Part shown: positions 1 through 7,833 of the stretch, piece after piece
Position numbering within the stretch: position 1 is the stretch's first letter
Layout of the letters: every line of letters begins with the position of its first letter
Source: Verrucomicrobiota bacterium
GTDB lineage: Bacteria; Verrucomicrobiota; Verrucomicrobiia; Methylacidiphilales; JBCCWR01
NCBI GenBank assembly: GCA_039192515.1
Contig: JBCCXA010000005.1
Span: 1 to 64,000 of the forward strand
DNA: 64,000 nt
Direction of reading: 5' to 3'
The notes under the pieces: model-generated
Told to the model about the DNA's origin: nothing
Databases searched by the model: none
What the model saw: the letters and a program-made list of their open reading frames with translations, nothing else
Program-made: the position numbers and the translations under genes

Positions 1-429
1 CATCATTTTCAATTAGGTAATCATAATCCAAGCTTTAGAAGCTAAAAATATAGCTCACGATTTGGCTAGGTGCAAAGAGGTAATTTGTCTTTATTGCAAT
101 ATTTTTATGCTAAAATATTATAATATATACTCTATTTAATAATAATTAGCTCTGCTATTACTACTCAAAATATACGCCTCTTTGGCCATTCTTTTCTCAA
201 AAAGCCTAATTCGATTTTCTATAATTTGCAGCATAATCAAGAAATTTAGTTCAATATTTGAATTGCAAATATTTACACACGAGACTTGTGCTAGGGGTCG
301 CTACTAGCACTCTTTTAGACGGTATACTCTGATCAAGTTGATGTTGATGCAATCCGTTCTTACCGTAGGAGTCAACGCATATCGACAGGTAAATTGCACC
401 ATAAAATAATAGATTCCATTGAGGATATG
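1..429. other. Gene-free AT-rich left edge
   Basis: I see no convincing coding region, RNA gene or repeat copy here. The stretch is very AT-rich, with runs of TA-rich sequence near 110-150. It lies downstream of the TadG-like gene, so it may hold that operon's 3' end and the regulatory region of whatever lies to the left, but I cannot identify a specific signal. Confidence 0.4.
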
Positions 430-2991
430 CTACTGAGTAATACTAACAGCAATTCTTGATGCAATATCAGCGAATACCTCTTGGAGTTCAGTAGCTGTAT
501 CGGCCCTATAACAAACACCAAGCTTTTGGCCATCATAAAGCTTCTGCCCACTGTCACTGGATTTTACATTCGACATTGAGTAGTGTTCATTCTGTAAGCT
601 TCGACCAAAAATTACCGTATAGACTGTTGCGTCGTGATCCTCTCTTGCTAACCAGCACTGAACCTCCGTCAGCCAATTAGCCTCTGTTAGAATTTTGCTT
701 TGCGTAACATTCATCCAGCCCCCACTCTTCCAAGACCAGAATTGAGTGGGATGGCCACTAGTAGAGGACTCATGATCACCACCTAGATTAAATTCAGGAT
801 AAATTTCCTGCATACGGAAACTTCTATGAGTCCGCTGTCTATTCTTTGTGTTATTACCATCATGCTGTGCAGACATCCATGAGTCTATGCTGATATCTTC
901 GAAAACATTGTCCCCATCATCCCAAGCACCAAACCGCGCATTACCTTGCACAGGTTTATTATTGTACCGTAAGTGATGGTTTTGGAATGATATACAACCG
1001 GGCTCCATTTCCAACTCCTCTACATCCATATTCCGGTTAGGATCGATAAGAGTGCTCGTCCAACGAATACTCTCATCAACATCTGGGGTCCTATAATAAT
1101 AGTAGGGATACCTGTTAGGATTGGTTTGTAGCGCTTTCCATTCGTCGGGCCAACCAGCGTATAAGATCATCGTTGTGACATCAGTATTTTGATCTGTTGT
1201 CCAATTCTGACGAGGAGTGCGTATGCGGCCTGGAAATGTTAAAACTGCGTCCCCAGTCACCCTATTAACTTCATTAAAAATAATATCATCCATAAGTTGT
1301 TGCCCAACGAGAAATTGAGGCTTAGAAACTGCTGGACTTACTTCCATACCCGTCGCTGGATCAATCTCATTTGCAAAATAAACATAACTTGATCCATCAT
1401 TGGAAACATAAGCATCCTTGCCAGCATCGACAACAGCATCGTTGTAATTAGACATCACTATTGGAATGGGTGTTTGGTTGACTAAGTTGTTTGCTCCCCC
1501 AAAGGTAGCATTTACCCATGTCCAGGGGGCCCAAAAATCATCGTTACGCGAGTCCAAATCGTTACCCCCTCTCACGGCTGCCTGAATACTGTTAACATCT
1601 GTGTCAGTCGAGTATTTTTCGCTCGATGCAACGCTGCGCCATGCGACATTTTTGGTATTCGTATACCATTTACTGATGTTGGTATTAATACCCTCCATGG
1701 TGGTCATATCCACGCCCTGTATTAAAGTAGCCAAATCATAATTGCCGGAATCCCCTCCGTTAGCACTCCTTTGATTGAATGTCACTCCAGCGAGATTACT
1801 GCTATAGCTAACAGGCTTAACGTAGTGAGTCCAGGGCACACTATCTTGGTCGTGAATCGTGTTATAACCAGGTCCTCGAACCATAGTCCTAGCGGAAGTG
1901 AATTGACCGTCTGTGAAGAAGACATAAGAAACTTTTACATTATCTCTAGCTTCTGGAACCGCTGAAAAATAATTCTCCACCATGTTATAAGCTAAACGCA
2001 TAGCCTCTTGAGCATGAGTGTGTGGGCCTAATATGAAATCCTGCTCGATCTCATCATCAGTGTCCATCATATCCGTAATAGTTGCCTGAAAGCCTGTTCG
2101 AGGAACAAAGGGGCCATTCTTTGGAAACATAATCTTGCCTTTTCCCGCAAAGTAAACCACTCCAAATAAGTCTTGCGAATCATCAAATTCACTTACAAAA
2201 TTTTTTACAGCCTGTTGCAGTGCTTCATAACGACGACCATCACCGGTGTCGTTGTTATTCATTGACTGTGAATTATCTAAAATAAGAATGGTCACAGACG
2301 GTCTGCGCGACACTTCAGTTTCTTGTGACATGTCTATCGTATCAATCCTAGCTAATGGAAGAAAATAAGTATTATGACTCACTTCAGCTTTCATTCTCAC
2401 ACTAATAGCCTGACTTTGTTGATAAGCCGTTGTATCAAGATTAGTATCCCATTCGTATCCATCGTAGATCGCATCACGTAATCCATTGGTTGCCGTATAG
2501 GTATATCCACCTTTACTCCCGCCCATATTATCCTCTCCATCATAGCCAAGCGTATTGGGCAATGGGAAAAGAGAGGAACTATCACCAGCACTGGTGGAAG
2601 AGTTGGCCTGAGTAGCCGCAAAGTAAATTGTATTCCCCTTAGAGCTTACAGATCTGAACTGATAGCCATCTGGATCACTGGTTAATTGAGTCCACCCACC
2701 AGGATTTCCCCAATTCGGATAATTCGCCTGAATCATATCCGCTACCACATCCTGCTGATCTCCTATATCCGTGCTATAGTTGGAGGCTAATCTCAAGGCT
2801 GCACCATCTACTGCCCGAATCAAGCGTGCTTCGTTTATGTAGTACATTCCAAAATCTAGGCCCATGCCTAAGAATAAAAGCATGGGAAGTAAGAGAATAG
2901 AGAAAAGGGCGGTATATTGTCCCTTTCTCTTACATCTATTTCTTTGACGGTGGTCAGGGTGCTCGGTTTTATTTTTTATTTTAGATCTCAT
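430..2991 (-). CDS. TadG-like pseudopilin protein with von Willebrand A domain
   Basis: An 853-residue protein, probably exported and anchored, related to TadG of Flp/Tad pilus loci. After a Lys/Arg-rich start, a hydrophobic segment at about residues 25-48 begins with GQYTALFSILLLP, the usual prepilin-like N-terminus of TadG. A von Willebrand A domain follows; its MIDAS motif is D239-N-S241-Q-S243. The C-terminal part ends in an ATELQEVFADIASRIAV-type segment, typical of the end of VWA domains in TadG proteins. It is the last gene of a three-gene minus-strand set, 19 bp after the upstream TadE-like gene. No tadA, tadB, tadC, rcpA or prepilin peptidase gene is in the window, so the secretion machinery must be elsewhere. 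The role, adhesin or pilus-associated, is inferred from the family. Confidence 0.75.
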   Translation of the reverse strand: MRSKIKNKTEHPDHRQRNRCKRKGQYTALFSILLLPMLLFLGMGLDFGMYYINEARLIRAVDGAALRLASNYSTDIGDQQDVVADMIQANYPNWGNPGGWTQLTSDPDGYQFRSVSSKGNTIYFAATQANSSTSAGDSSSLFPLPNTLGYDGEDNMGGSKGGYTYTATNGLRDAIYDGYEWDTNLDTTAYQQSQAISVRMKAEVSHNTYFLPLARIDTIDMSQETEVSRRPSVTILILDNSQSMNNNDTGDGRRYEALQQAVKNFVSEFDDSQDLFGVVYFAGKGKIMFPKNGPFVPRTGFQATITDMMDTDDEIEQDFILGPHTHAQEAMRLAYNMVENYFSAVPEARDNVKVSYVFFTDGQFTSARTMVRGPGYNTIHDQDSVPWTHYVKPVSYSSNLAGVTFNQRSANGGDSGNYDLATLIQGVDMTTMEGINTNISKWYTNTKNVAWRSVASSEKYSTDTDVNSIQAAVRGGNDLDSRNDDFWAPWTWVNATFGGANNLVNQTPIPIVMSNYNDAVVDAGKDAYVSNDGSSYVYFANEIDPATGMEVSPAVSKPQFLVGQQLMDDIIFNEVNRVTGDAVLTFPGRIRTPRQNWTTDQNTDVTTMILYAGWPDEWKALQTNPNRYPYYYYRTPDVDESIRWTSTLIDPNRNMDVEELEMEPGCISFQNHHLRYNNKPVQGNARFGAWDDGDNVFEDISIDSWMSAQHDGNNTKNRQRTHRSFRMQEIYPEFNLGGDHESSTSGHPTQFWSWKSGGWMNVTQSKILTEANWLTEVQCWLAREDHDATVYTVIFGRSLQNEHYSMSNVKSSDSGQKLYDGQKLGVCYRADTATELQEVFADIASRIAVSITQ

Positions 2992-3010
2992 GACTTTGCT
3001 CCTATCTGCG

Positions 3011-3796
3011 CTAGTAGTACGCTACTTCATAAATCTCATCAAACCCGGCCCAGCCCATTAAATTATCTAGCCCCGATATCATATTCACTTCTTGGAACAG
3101 CTCCACAGCGACGAATGTCTGCAAATATCCTAAGTAAGAAACACTGAGATTATAATTTTCAGGATTTTTTATTACATCATAAGTGGTTGCGGCACCGTCT
3201 ACGGTTATAATCTTTTCCTCTGTTACAAATCGTGATCTAAAGTTATCACTTGTTCCCGGGAAGGATCTTGAATCATCTATGACCAATATATCATCAGCCT
3301 CGCCATCTATAACCCCATCACCATCCACATCAACATCATCATTCAGTGTCCCGGTTGAATCGATGCGCTTGACTACACTTACAAAGATATTCCAGGTATC
3401 ATTATTTTTAGCGTTTTCACGATCAGCATAGTCTGTGGGCACAACCATTTGCATCGCTATATCTATAGCAGCTTGGAAAGGATCCTCACTGCCATCAGAT
3501 GATTCTATCGATCCAAGGTTGACATCGCTTTCATCTGATGAGTCTACTGCCGTTGAATTTCCTGAGCCCCCAGTATCAATACTAGATTTCACCGATACGT
3601 AAGCTCGTGCCGACTCTCTTGCTACCGATGCTAATGCTTGCCCTCGACTCACTTGAAAAGCTAGATCATAGCCCACAAGTGTCATAGATAAGAAAAGCGC
3701 CGCAAACATAGCAAATTCAACAGTTGCCTGGCCTCTTTTAGTCGGTCTACTGCGAAATATCTTTAACTCAACATACTGCTTTGTTTTCATACGCAT
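3011..3796 (-). CDS. TadE-like pseudopilin (long)
   Basis: A 261-residue TadE-family minor pseudopilin. A basic stretch is followed at about residues 22-45 by RGQATVEFAMFAALFLSMTLVG. The T-V-E-F core with its conserved glutamate is the TadE hallmark. The remainder is an Asp/Ser-rich exported domain, longer than most TadE proteins, containing DVDVDGDGVIDGEADD; this looks like an acidic calcium-type loop. It sits between another TadE-like gene (18 bp upstream) and the TadG-like gene (19 bp downstream), so the three are probably one transcript. Calcium binding is only suggested by composition. Confidence 0.72.
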   Translation of the reverse strand: MRMKTKQYVELKIFRSRPTKRGQATVEFAMFAALFLSMTLVGYDLAFQVSRGQALASVARESARAYVSVKSSIDTGGSGNSTAVDSSDESDVNLGSIESSDGSEDPFQAAIDIAMQMVVPTDYADRENAKNNDTWNIFVSVVKRIDSTGTLNDDVDVDGDGVIDGEADDILVIDDSRSFPGTSDNFRSRFVTEEKIITVDGAATTYDVIKNPENYNLSVSYLGYLQTFVAVELFQEVNMISGLDNLMGWAGFDEIYEVAYY

Positions 3797-3814
3797 CCGG
3801 CCTTCTTGCAGTCC

Positions 3815-4336
3815 TTAATTGATAAAGAGCACCTCTGGATTCGTCAGACTAAATCCTTGCTCATTAATAACTGTCATTTGTTTGAAAATATTAAAGCTCT
3901 CTCCATCTCTTCCTAAAAAGCCCTCAATTAATGGAGTCACAAAGCTAAATTCTGAAGTTATTGTTAGAGTTAGACGATCTGAAGGCTCACCTCCGTCATT
4001 TGGAGTCATTGAAAAAGTTGCATCATCACCATCTGCATCTACCGCAATAATATTTGGTGTTGGGTTACTGACCTCTGCCATCTTAATAATCGAAGCCCTT
4101 CTATCCAATTTTGTATTAGCATCACTAGGATCCGTTTGGATCACCCTTCCTGTTACAGCAAATCTCGCCGTAGCTCTAAGCAGTCTATCCATACTCTGCG
4201 CTTGTAATGAATAGCGATTTAGGTCAACCACCCCAAATACCATCATCACAAATACAGGTAAACAGAGTGCAAATTCTACGGTGGACTGAGCTTTTTTTTG
4301 CTTTATTCGATTAGGTGAATATTGAACCAAACTCAT
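3815..4336 (-). CDS. TadE-like pseudopilin (short)
   Basis: A 173-residue TadE-family protein. The N-terminus is basic (NRIKQKKAQ), followed by STVEFALCLPVFVMMVFGVVD, the membrane helix with the conserved E-F pair found in TadE proteins. The exported part carries a short DADGDDATF acidic segment. It is the first gene of the TadE-TadE-TadG set. A TATAAT-like box lies just upstream, which fits transcription of the set from here. The family assignment rests on the N-terminal helix; the globular part is not recognisable by eye. Confidence 0.72.
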   Translation of the reverse strand: MSLVQYSPNRIKQKKAQSTVEFALCLPVFVMMVFGVVDLNRYSLQAQSMDRLLRATARFAVTGRVIQTDPSDANTKLDRRASIIKMAEVSNPTPNIIAVDADGDDATFSMTPNDGGEPSDRLTLTITSEFSFVTPLIEGFLGRDGESFNIFKQMTVINEQGFSLTNPEVLFIN

Positions 4337-4339
4337 TTT

Positions 4340-4385
4340 AGTTACCTTTATTATAGATAATATACTCGCTATTGTTTTTATAATC
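4340..4385 (-). promoter_or_regulatory. Possible promoter of the tadE/tadG-like set
   Basis: On the minus strand a perfect TATAAT (4355 down to 4350) lies about 14 bases before the first TadE-like start codon. The region is AT-rich. No good TTGACA-like box is found 16-18 bases further up, so this is only a plausible -10 element, and its closeness to the ATG would give a very short leader. Confidence 0.28.
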
Positions 4386-4500
4386 CAGGAGTTTTTTATC
4401 TTTTTTTGATCAATTTTCTTTTAATTTAGGTCAGCCTTAATATGGGTATCGTCAAATACGCTCCAAAGTTAACGCTTTTATTGACATGGCCATAAGGATT

Positions 4501-4669
4501 TTAGCCCGGATAATGGGAGAGAAGTAGCACGAGATGTTTAAAAAATTTGAGCAGGCCGACAGGGAGAGTCCAGGAAAATGTATCAACCATCTGATGCCTT
4601 TAGGAAACTCCATACTTCCTGGGGGCCAAGATCTTGCGCAGATCTTTAAGTCTCTATGGCATCGTTCAG
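4501..4669 (+). repeat. Dispersed intergenic repeat, copy A (short form)
   Basis: About 170 bp. It opens with TTAGCCCGGATAATG and contains AAGATCTTGCGCAGATCTT, a perfect 7-bp stem with a TGCGC loop. It ends near GGCATCGTTCAG, a decayed version of the terminal inverted repeat that is clear in the copy at 36794. Related copies are at 7488, 10311, 36794, 42382 (inverted) and a fragment at 62254. It lies between the TadE-like gene and the convergent end of a beta-propeller gene. Confidence 0.7.
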
Positions 4670-4792
4670 TGCAGCTACTTTTTAGCAAAGAAGTTTTGCA
4701 TTCGTATTATTAAGGAAAATCAAGTCAGCTCTACTCATAGATGCTCAAAAAGGAATATAAAAATGACTCCAGAGCTCTATACGGTGCTTATG

Positions 4793-6019
4793 TTATAACT
4801 TCCAAGCAGCCATCTTACCCTCGTTATTACGACAATAAACAACTCCATTTGCAAAGATAGGATCAACCCAGCTTCTACCACCATCTAGGACCTTCAATTC
4901 AGAAAGCTTTTTAAATCCCTGTGGACTAGGTTCTACCAAATAAAGAATATTTTTATCTGTGAGCGCTAATAGATGTTCCCCGACTAGGATAGTCATCCCC
5001 ACACCCAATTTTTCTTTCCACATCAACTTGCCCGTTTTCCACTCAACACAACTGAGGCCATTATCGCGCTTCTTTGATACATGGTTCGTATGAAAACCGT
5101 AAAGATAACCATCTTTTAGGACCGACGTGCTAATTTGATTAGAAAAGTCATTATTCTTCCATATTGATTTGGCACTACTTCCCTTAACTTCCAATAATGC
5201 ACTACCCGTGCCATAACCAGATGATAAAAACAATTCACTGCCATTGATTAAAGGTGTCGCGGCATTCACATCCCAATCTGTCTTCCACGGGAAATGCCAA
5301 TTTTTACTACCACTTGTCCAATCAAAACTAGTCAATCCGCTGGCTCGAAAAACGAGCGCACTTGCCTTTCCCTCAAAATCACTGAATACAGGCGCGGCGT
5401 AACCTGCATCGCCAGAGCCACTTTTCCAAAGCAAACTTCCATCTTCCAATTTCAGTGCAACAACACCCCCACTTGGAGCTCCGGTATCAACAATGAGCTT
5501 GTTGTCATAGACTAAGGGGCTCCCAGCATATCCCCAATCTGGTCTTTGCCCTTTAAAATCATCTTGAAGATGCTTCTTCCACTTGATTGCACCAGAAGCT
5601 TTGTCGAAGCAAAAGAGATGTCCCTCATCACTCAAGGTAATCAGATAATCACCGGATACGACAGGCGTAGCTCCTGGCCCACCTTCGTACATTTTAGGTG
5701 AAAGCATGCAAGGATAGCTATGCTTCCAAATCACTTCACCCGTCTGTGCATCAAAGCAATAGACGGTGTCTTTGTCATCTACATTACCAAGCGTGTAGAG
5801 GCGATTATCTGATACCGCCATAGATGAGCATCCCTTGCCCACCTCGGCGGTCCAAAGTTGATTTGGTTTTTGCGAACTCCAATCTAGGTTTGAAATAGTT
5901 TCTTTCGAAACCCCATCTCTAGCCATACCTCTCCATTGTGGCCAGTCATCCCCATACAAATGGATCGAACAACTAAACGTCAACAGTATGAGACTAAGAT
6001 GATGTAATTTTTCCCTCAT
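4793..6019 (-). CDS. Exported PQQ-type beta-propeller protein
   Basis: A 408-residue protein with an N-terminal signal peptide (hydrophobic stretch HHLSLILLTFSCSIHLYG). The mature part starts with DDWPQWRG, which in PVC bacteria typically opens this family of exported beta-propellers. Repeats such as YCFDAQTGEVIWKH, FCFDKASGAIKWKK and VALKLEDGSLLWKS are PQQ-binding-like/BamB-type blades. The quinoprotein active-site residues cannot be judged by eye, and most members of this family are not demonstrated enzymes. A second propeller gene lies 72 bp upstream on the same strand, so the two may be co-transcribed. The function is unknown; scaffolding or ligand binding in the periplasm is the usual inference. 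Confidence 0.8.
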   Translation of the reverse strand: MREKLHHLSLILLTFSCSIHLYGDDWPQWRGMARDGVSKETISNLDWSSQKPNQLWTAEVGKGCSSMAVSDNRLYTLGNVDDKDTVYCFDAQTGEVIWKHSYPCMLSPKMYEGGPGATPVVSGDYLITLSDEGHLFCFDKASGAIKWKKHLQDDFKGQRPDWGYAGSPLVYDNKLIVDTGAPSGGVVALKLEDGSLLWKSGSGDAGYAAPVFSDFEGKASALVFRASGLTSFDWTSGSKNWHFPWKTDWDVNAATPLINGSELFLSSGYGTGSALLEVKGSSAKSIWKNNDFSNQISTSVLKDGYLYGFHTNHVSKKRDNGLSCVEWKTGKLMWKEKLGVGMTILVGEHLLALTDKNILYLVEPSPQGFKKLSELKVLDGGRSWVDPIFANGVVYCRNNEGKMAAWKL

Positions 6020-6091
6020 AGATAAATCCTAAATCCAATTCATTATGCTTGCAACTTCTCAAACCGTTTGATGAAACAATAAAACATTCAT

Positions 6092-7252
6092 TCAATTTTT
6101 AATCGAGAAACCGCATACTGTGCCATCACCTGCGCCAATAACCACCCACCCAGGAACTACCGCAGGACTTGAGGATAAACGCGAACCTATATCATACTGC
6201 CATACCAGCTCCCCGTCTTCATAAGTGACGCCATAGAATCGCCCGTCATTAGAGGCAACTAATACTACATCCCCGGCTATTACTGGAGATGAATCAACAT
6301 CCCCCCTGGTCGCAAAATCCCACCAAAGCTCACCCGTATTCCTATCCAAACAATATACAAACTTATCTCGGCACCCGATGATAAGATACTCTTCAGTCAC
6401 TGCTGGCGATGAAAAATAAGGGAAGTCGTTTCGCTTGAAACGCCATTTTTCTAAACCACTTCTGATGTCCACAGCTAAAACCTCCTCTCCGTAATGTCCT
6501 ACATACCCAAAGCCACCTCTAACCGCCATAGAGCCCGCAATATATGATCCCGCTTCAATCAAACGAATTTGCTTACCCGTTGCTAAATCAATGACATAGA
6601 TATTTGTATCGCACCCGCCGAGTAACACCTCATTCTTCTCTGTAACAGCTGGCGTACCATTGACACGATCCCCCGTTTCAAATTTCCAAAATAGATTTCT
6701 TTCCTCCGAGTCAAAACAATAGATTGAACCATCATAGGAACCTATTAGAACGAGTGTTTTATCATTCAATTGAGCGACATTAGGTGAAGACTTGATTTCA
6801 CCCTCCGTTTCATAGATCCAGAGTGTCTTACCAGAATCCATGTCCAAGGCGTAAAACTCCCCTGCCTGGTTTCCCACAAAGATAACATCGCCAACGACTG
6901 CGCCCCCGCCTTCAACATTTGATACAAGCTCACGCTCCCATATCACCGATCCCGTCGACAAAGAAAGCGCTACAAACTTGCCAGCATCATTTCCTATAAA
7001 GACCTTATCCTTAGCGATAACTGGTGAACTTTTTACGGGAGCACCAGTATCATATTCCCAAGTCAGTTCTACCCCAGGCACTGATACATTCACAACTCCC
7101 TGTAACTGTTTGTTGCCACGAAATGGATTCCACTTTGCTTCGAAATTAGATTCAGATTGTTCAATAGTATTGTGGGTAAGATCTCCATCTCCACAGCTAG
7201 CAAGTGCAAGAAGTAACACAACTGGGATGCAACTAGATTGATACCTATCCAT
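6092..7252 (-). CDS. Lipoprotein PQQ-type beta-propeller
   Basis: A 386-residue beta-propeller with a probable lipoprotein signal: VVLLLALASC followed by GDGD, where L-A-S-C is a good lipobox. Blades recur at about 40 residues (VALSLSTGSVIWERE, YALDMDSGKTLWIYE, YCFDSEERNLFWKFE, YCLDRNTGELWWDFA), each preceded by a PVIAGD- or PAVTE-like strand, as in BamB. It could be a BamB-like outer-membrane assembly factor, but PVC genomes carry many such paralogues and no bam gene is adjacent. It is transcribed away from the small ORF at 7275 and upstream of the other propeller gene. Confidence 0.8.
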   Translation of the reverse strand: MDRYQSSCIPVVLLLALASCGDGDLTHNTIEQSESNFEAKWNPFRGNKQLQGVVNVSVPGVELTWEYDTGAPVKSSPVIAKDKVFIGNDAGKFVALSLSTGSVIWERELVSNVEGGGAVVGDVIFVGNQAGEFYALDMDSGKTLWIYETEGEIKSSPNVAQLNDKTLVLIGSYDGSIYCFDSEERNLFWKFETGDRVNGTPAVTEKNEVLLGGCDTNIYVIDLATGKQIRLIEAGSYIAGSMAVRGGFGYVGHYGEEVLAVDIRSGLEKWRFKRNDFPYFSSPAVTEEYLIIGCRDKFVYCLDRNTGELWWDFATRGDVDSSPVIAGDVVLVASNDGRFYGVTYEDGELVWQYDIGSRLSSSPAVVPGWVVIGAGDGTVCGFSIKN

Positions 7253-7274
7253 TTCTACATTAAGATAACTCTAC

Positions 7275-7490
7275 ATGGAGAAAGAACAAGCCATCCAACA
7301 AATCCGTGAGGCCTGCAATGAGATTTCAACTAGCCTTATGCAAATCCACCCGGCCCTATCAGGACTAAATCATGAGAAAACTAAAGATGCTATCATCAAG
7401 ACCAGCTATGAACTGACAAAAAATGTTGAAGGTATTAAGAAGCATATCGCCAAACTCGAACAACGAGACAGCCAAGACACCATCACTTAA
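7275..7490 (+). CDS. Small helical protein, unknown
   Basis: A 71-residue predicted protein, charged and helical throughout (KEQAIQQIREACNEI, NVEGIKKHIAKLEQRD), probably a short coiled coil. I do not recognise a family. There is no clear Shine-Dalgarno site before the ATG. Its stop codon coincides with the first bases of repeat copy B, so the original 3' end may have been altered by the repeat. It starts 22 bp from the divergent lipoprotein gene. Confidence 0.4.
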   Translation: MEKEQAIQQIREACNEISTSLMQIHPALSGLNHEKTKDAIIKTSYELTKNVEGIKKHIAKLEQRDSQDTIT

Positions 7491-7694
7491 ACCCGTATCA
7501 CGCCATAGAAGTTGAAGGACATGGGTAAAAGCTTGGGTGACAAGGAAAAACGAAGCAATCAAGTGCGTGGAGCGCCCATCCAGAAAGAGTAGAAACATGG
7601 CCCTCAAAAAGGTAATACATCTTGGAGACTTTATGTTTCTTGAGGACAAGGCCTTACATAGATCCTTGAGTCTCTATGTCATTATTCGGGTTAA
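7488..7694 (+). repeat. Dispersed intergenic repeat, copy B
   Basis: About 207 bp. The left end TTAAACCCGTATCACGCCATAG and the right end GTCATTATTCGGGTTAA form imperfect terminal inverted repeats. The central block AAAAGCTTGGGTGACAAGG and the right block TATGTTTCTTGAGGAC match copies at 36794 and 10311. The internal hairpin has decayed. It lies between a small ORF, whose TAA stop it overlaps, and the HEAT/cytochrome gene. Confidence 0.65.
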
Positions 7695-7833
7695 GCTCTT
7701 TGTATTGGTCTCTATCCTATTCTCCAACTCTTACCATCTGTTTAGGGAACGCCTAGGGTATGCCACCCTACTACTTCAGAGATTTCCCAAGAAGCAAGTG
7801 CGCGCAAGAACCTTTCCTCTTTGTGAGTGCCTT

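Noticed and set aside
372..557. 61-residue minus-strand frame overlapping the TadG-like 3' end
   Set aside because: It lies within the TadG-like coding end in another frame and shows no motif or ribosome site.
4452..4688. 78-residue minus-strand frame
   Set aside because: It is the reverse strand of repeat copy A. Similar frames in other copies are not kept open, so it is not a gene.
7537..7833. Upstream extension of the HEAT/cytochrome gene
   Set aside because: It is encoded mostly by repeat copy B and lacks a signal peptide; the ATG at 7834 gives a proper one.
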